Source: an uncultured Pelagibacteraceae bacterium (GTDB lineage: Bacteria; Pseudomonadota; Alphaproteobacteria; Pelagibacterales; Pelagibacteraceae). Taken from it: a DNA stretch of 7,366 bases. Below, one piece after another: positions 6,667 to 7,366 of this stretch. The stretch covers positions 1-7,366 of the forward strand of contig CACPEI010000022.1 of the NCBI GenBank assembly GCA_902632875.1. The letters are read 5' to 3'. Numbering within the stretch: the stretch's first letter is position 1; each line of letters starts with the position of its first letter. Below the pieces are notes generated by a model. It was not told where the DNA came from and did no database searches. It saw nothing but the letters and a program-made list of their open reading frames with translations. Made by a program: the position numbers and the translations under genes.

Positions 6667-7366
6667 TTATTTTTGCCATCTATTATGTGTCCAGATCCAC
6701 TGATCTAGGTTTTTTAATATCATTTTTTCCAAAATCCTATTTAATTCAGCTGATATATCATCGATATTTAAACTTTTATCAAAAACTAATGGCTTAGAAA
6801 CTGTCATTTCAAAAAAATGTTTTTTTTTTCTCTCAATATATATTGGTACAATTTCACATTCATATTTTTTAACTAGTTGAGCCGGAATGGTTGTTGTTGA
6901 GCATGTTTTTTGAAAGAAAGGAACATTAATACCTTCCCTAACTCTTTGATCAATCATTAATGCAACAGATGATCCTTCTTTAAAATTTTTAACTAATTCT
7001 CGTGAACCAGATCTTCCTTTCTTAATTTGTTTCCTACATATGAAGTTAGTCCTAATTTTTTCCATTGTTTTATTTAAAAATATATTGTTGAGAGGTCTAT
7101 AGATAGCAGTAAGATTAATTCCATATTTTTCTAGCTGCATAGCCATCAACTCAAAATTGTTGAAATGACCAGAAATAAATACAACCTTTTTTTGTTTTTT
7201 AATTATATCATCAAGATATTTCTGTCCATTTATAGAAATATAATTTGCAAGTTTTTCATTCCTGAAATCTTGTAAAAACACATATTCAGAAAATATTCTT
7301 CCATAATTACCCAGCACATTTGTTGCAATTAAATCAAAATTATTTTTATTACTAATGTTTGCTTGA
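6667..7366 (-). CDS. lpxL: Lipid A biosynthesis acyltransferase (LpxL/HtrB family), 5'-partial
   Basis: Inner-membrane-associated enzyme of the family that adds a secondary acyl chain from acyl-ACP to a Kdo-lipid A precursor. The open frame continues to the right edge, giving 232 visible residues; about 55-75 N-terminal residues, including the expected membrane anchor, are missing. A GTG at 7315-7317 is not the real start: codons upstream remain open (ATNVLGNYGRIFSEY), matching the family's N-LGR-F-EY segment. Visible motifs are the catalytic HX4E, HFNNFE (His at 7165-7167, Glu at 7150-7152), then YRPLNN, LMIDQRVREGINVPFF and the terminal WIWTHNRW. Specificity (lauroyl, myristoyl or other, LpxL versus LpxM) cannot be told from the sequence, so the symbol is the family's. 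The stop directly abuts that of the DUF2093 gene. Confidence 0.9.
   Translation of the reverse strand, partial: QANISNKNNFDLIATNVLGNYGRIFSEYVFLQDFRNEKLANYISINGQKYLDDIIKKQKKVVFISGHFNNFELMAMQLEKYGINLTAIYRPLNNIFLNKTMEKIRTNFICRKQIKKGRSGSRELVKNFKEGSSVALMIDQRVREGINVPFFQKTCSTTTIPAQLVKKYECEIVPIYIERKKKHFFEMTVSKPLVFDKSLNIDDISAELNRILEKMILKNLDQWIWTHNRWQK

Noticed and set aside
7315..7317. GTG as start of the acyltransferase
   Set aside because: The frame stays open to 7365 with family-like sequence (N-LG---F-EY spans it), and starting here would lose the N-terminal anchor.
1..7366. tRNA, rRNA, riboswitch, CRISPR, mobile element or defence genes
   Set aside because: I saw no tRNA-like cloverleaf, no spaced direct repeats, no transposase or terminal inverted repeats, and no gap longer than 23 bp in which a riboswitch could sit; every base but those 23 is covered by housekeeping genes.

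Overview
The window is a very AT-rich, tightly packed piece of a bacterial chromosome. It most resembles a streamlined marine alphaproteobacterium of the SAR11/Pelagibacterales type. Three things suggest this: Lys/Asn/Ile-rich proteins, almost no intergenic DNA (genes abut or overlap, and the only real gap is 23 bp), and two small families typical of alphaproteobacteria, a DUF3035/BamF-like lipoprotein and a DUF2093 protein. The assignment rests on protein motifs and genome style read by eye, not on a database search.

Layout. Positions 1-4642 (+) form one run of four genes: ileS (its first codons lie beyond the left edge), lspA, a short BamF-like lipoprotein and pgi. Every junction overlaps by 1-14 bases, so they are probably co-transcribed and translationally coupled. 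pgi meets rsmD tail to tail with a 24-bp overlap of the two coding regions. rsmD is the second gene of a leftward pair, purD-rsmD (6448 down to 4619), in which the purD stop codon directly abuts the rsmD ATG. A 23-bp divergent spacer separates purD from a 64-residue DUF2093 protein (+). That gene abuts, tail to tail, a lipid A-type acyltransferase (lpxL/htrB family, -) whose 5' end runs off the right edge.

Function. All of this is housekeeping: tRNA charging and proofreading (IleRS), lipoprotein maturation (LspA) beside a lipoprotein that is probably its substrate and part of outer-membrane protein assembly, upper sugar metabolism (PGI), 16S rRNA methylation (RsmD), de novo purine synthesis (PurD) and outer-membrane lipid A acylation. 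The lspA-lipoprotein-acyltransferase content gives a mild envelope theme, but the genes do not form one pathway.

I found no RNA gene, mobile element, CRISPR array, phage gene or defence system, and nothing I would call a previously undescribed system. The second-look items are modest: a variant HIGH signature in IleRS, a compact C-terminal metal site in IleRS, a pgi start codon to correct, a compact PGI with a poly-A-encoded basic N-terminus, the overlapping gene ends, and a symmetric TATATA box shared by two nearly leaderless starts.
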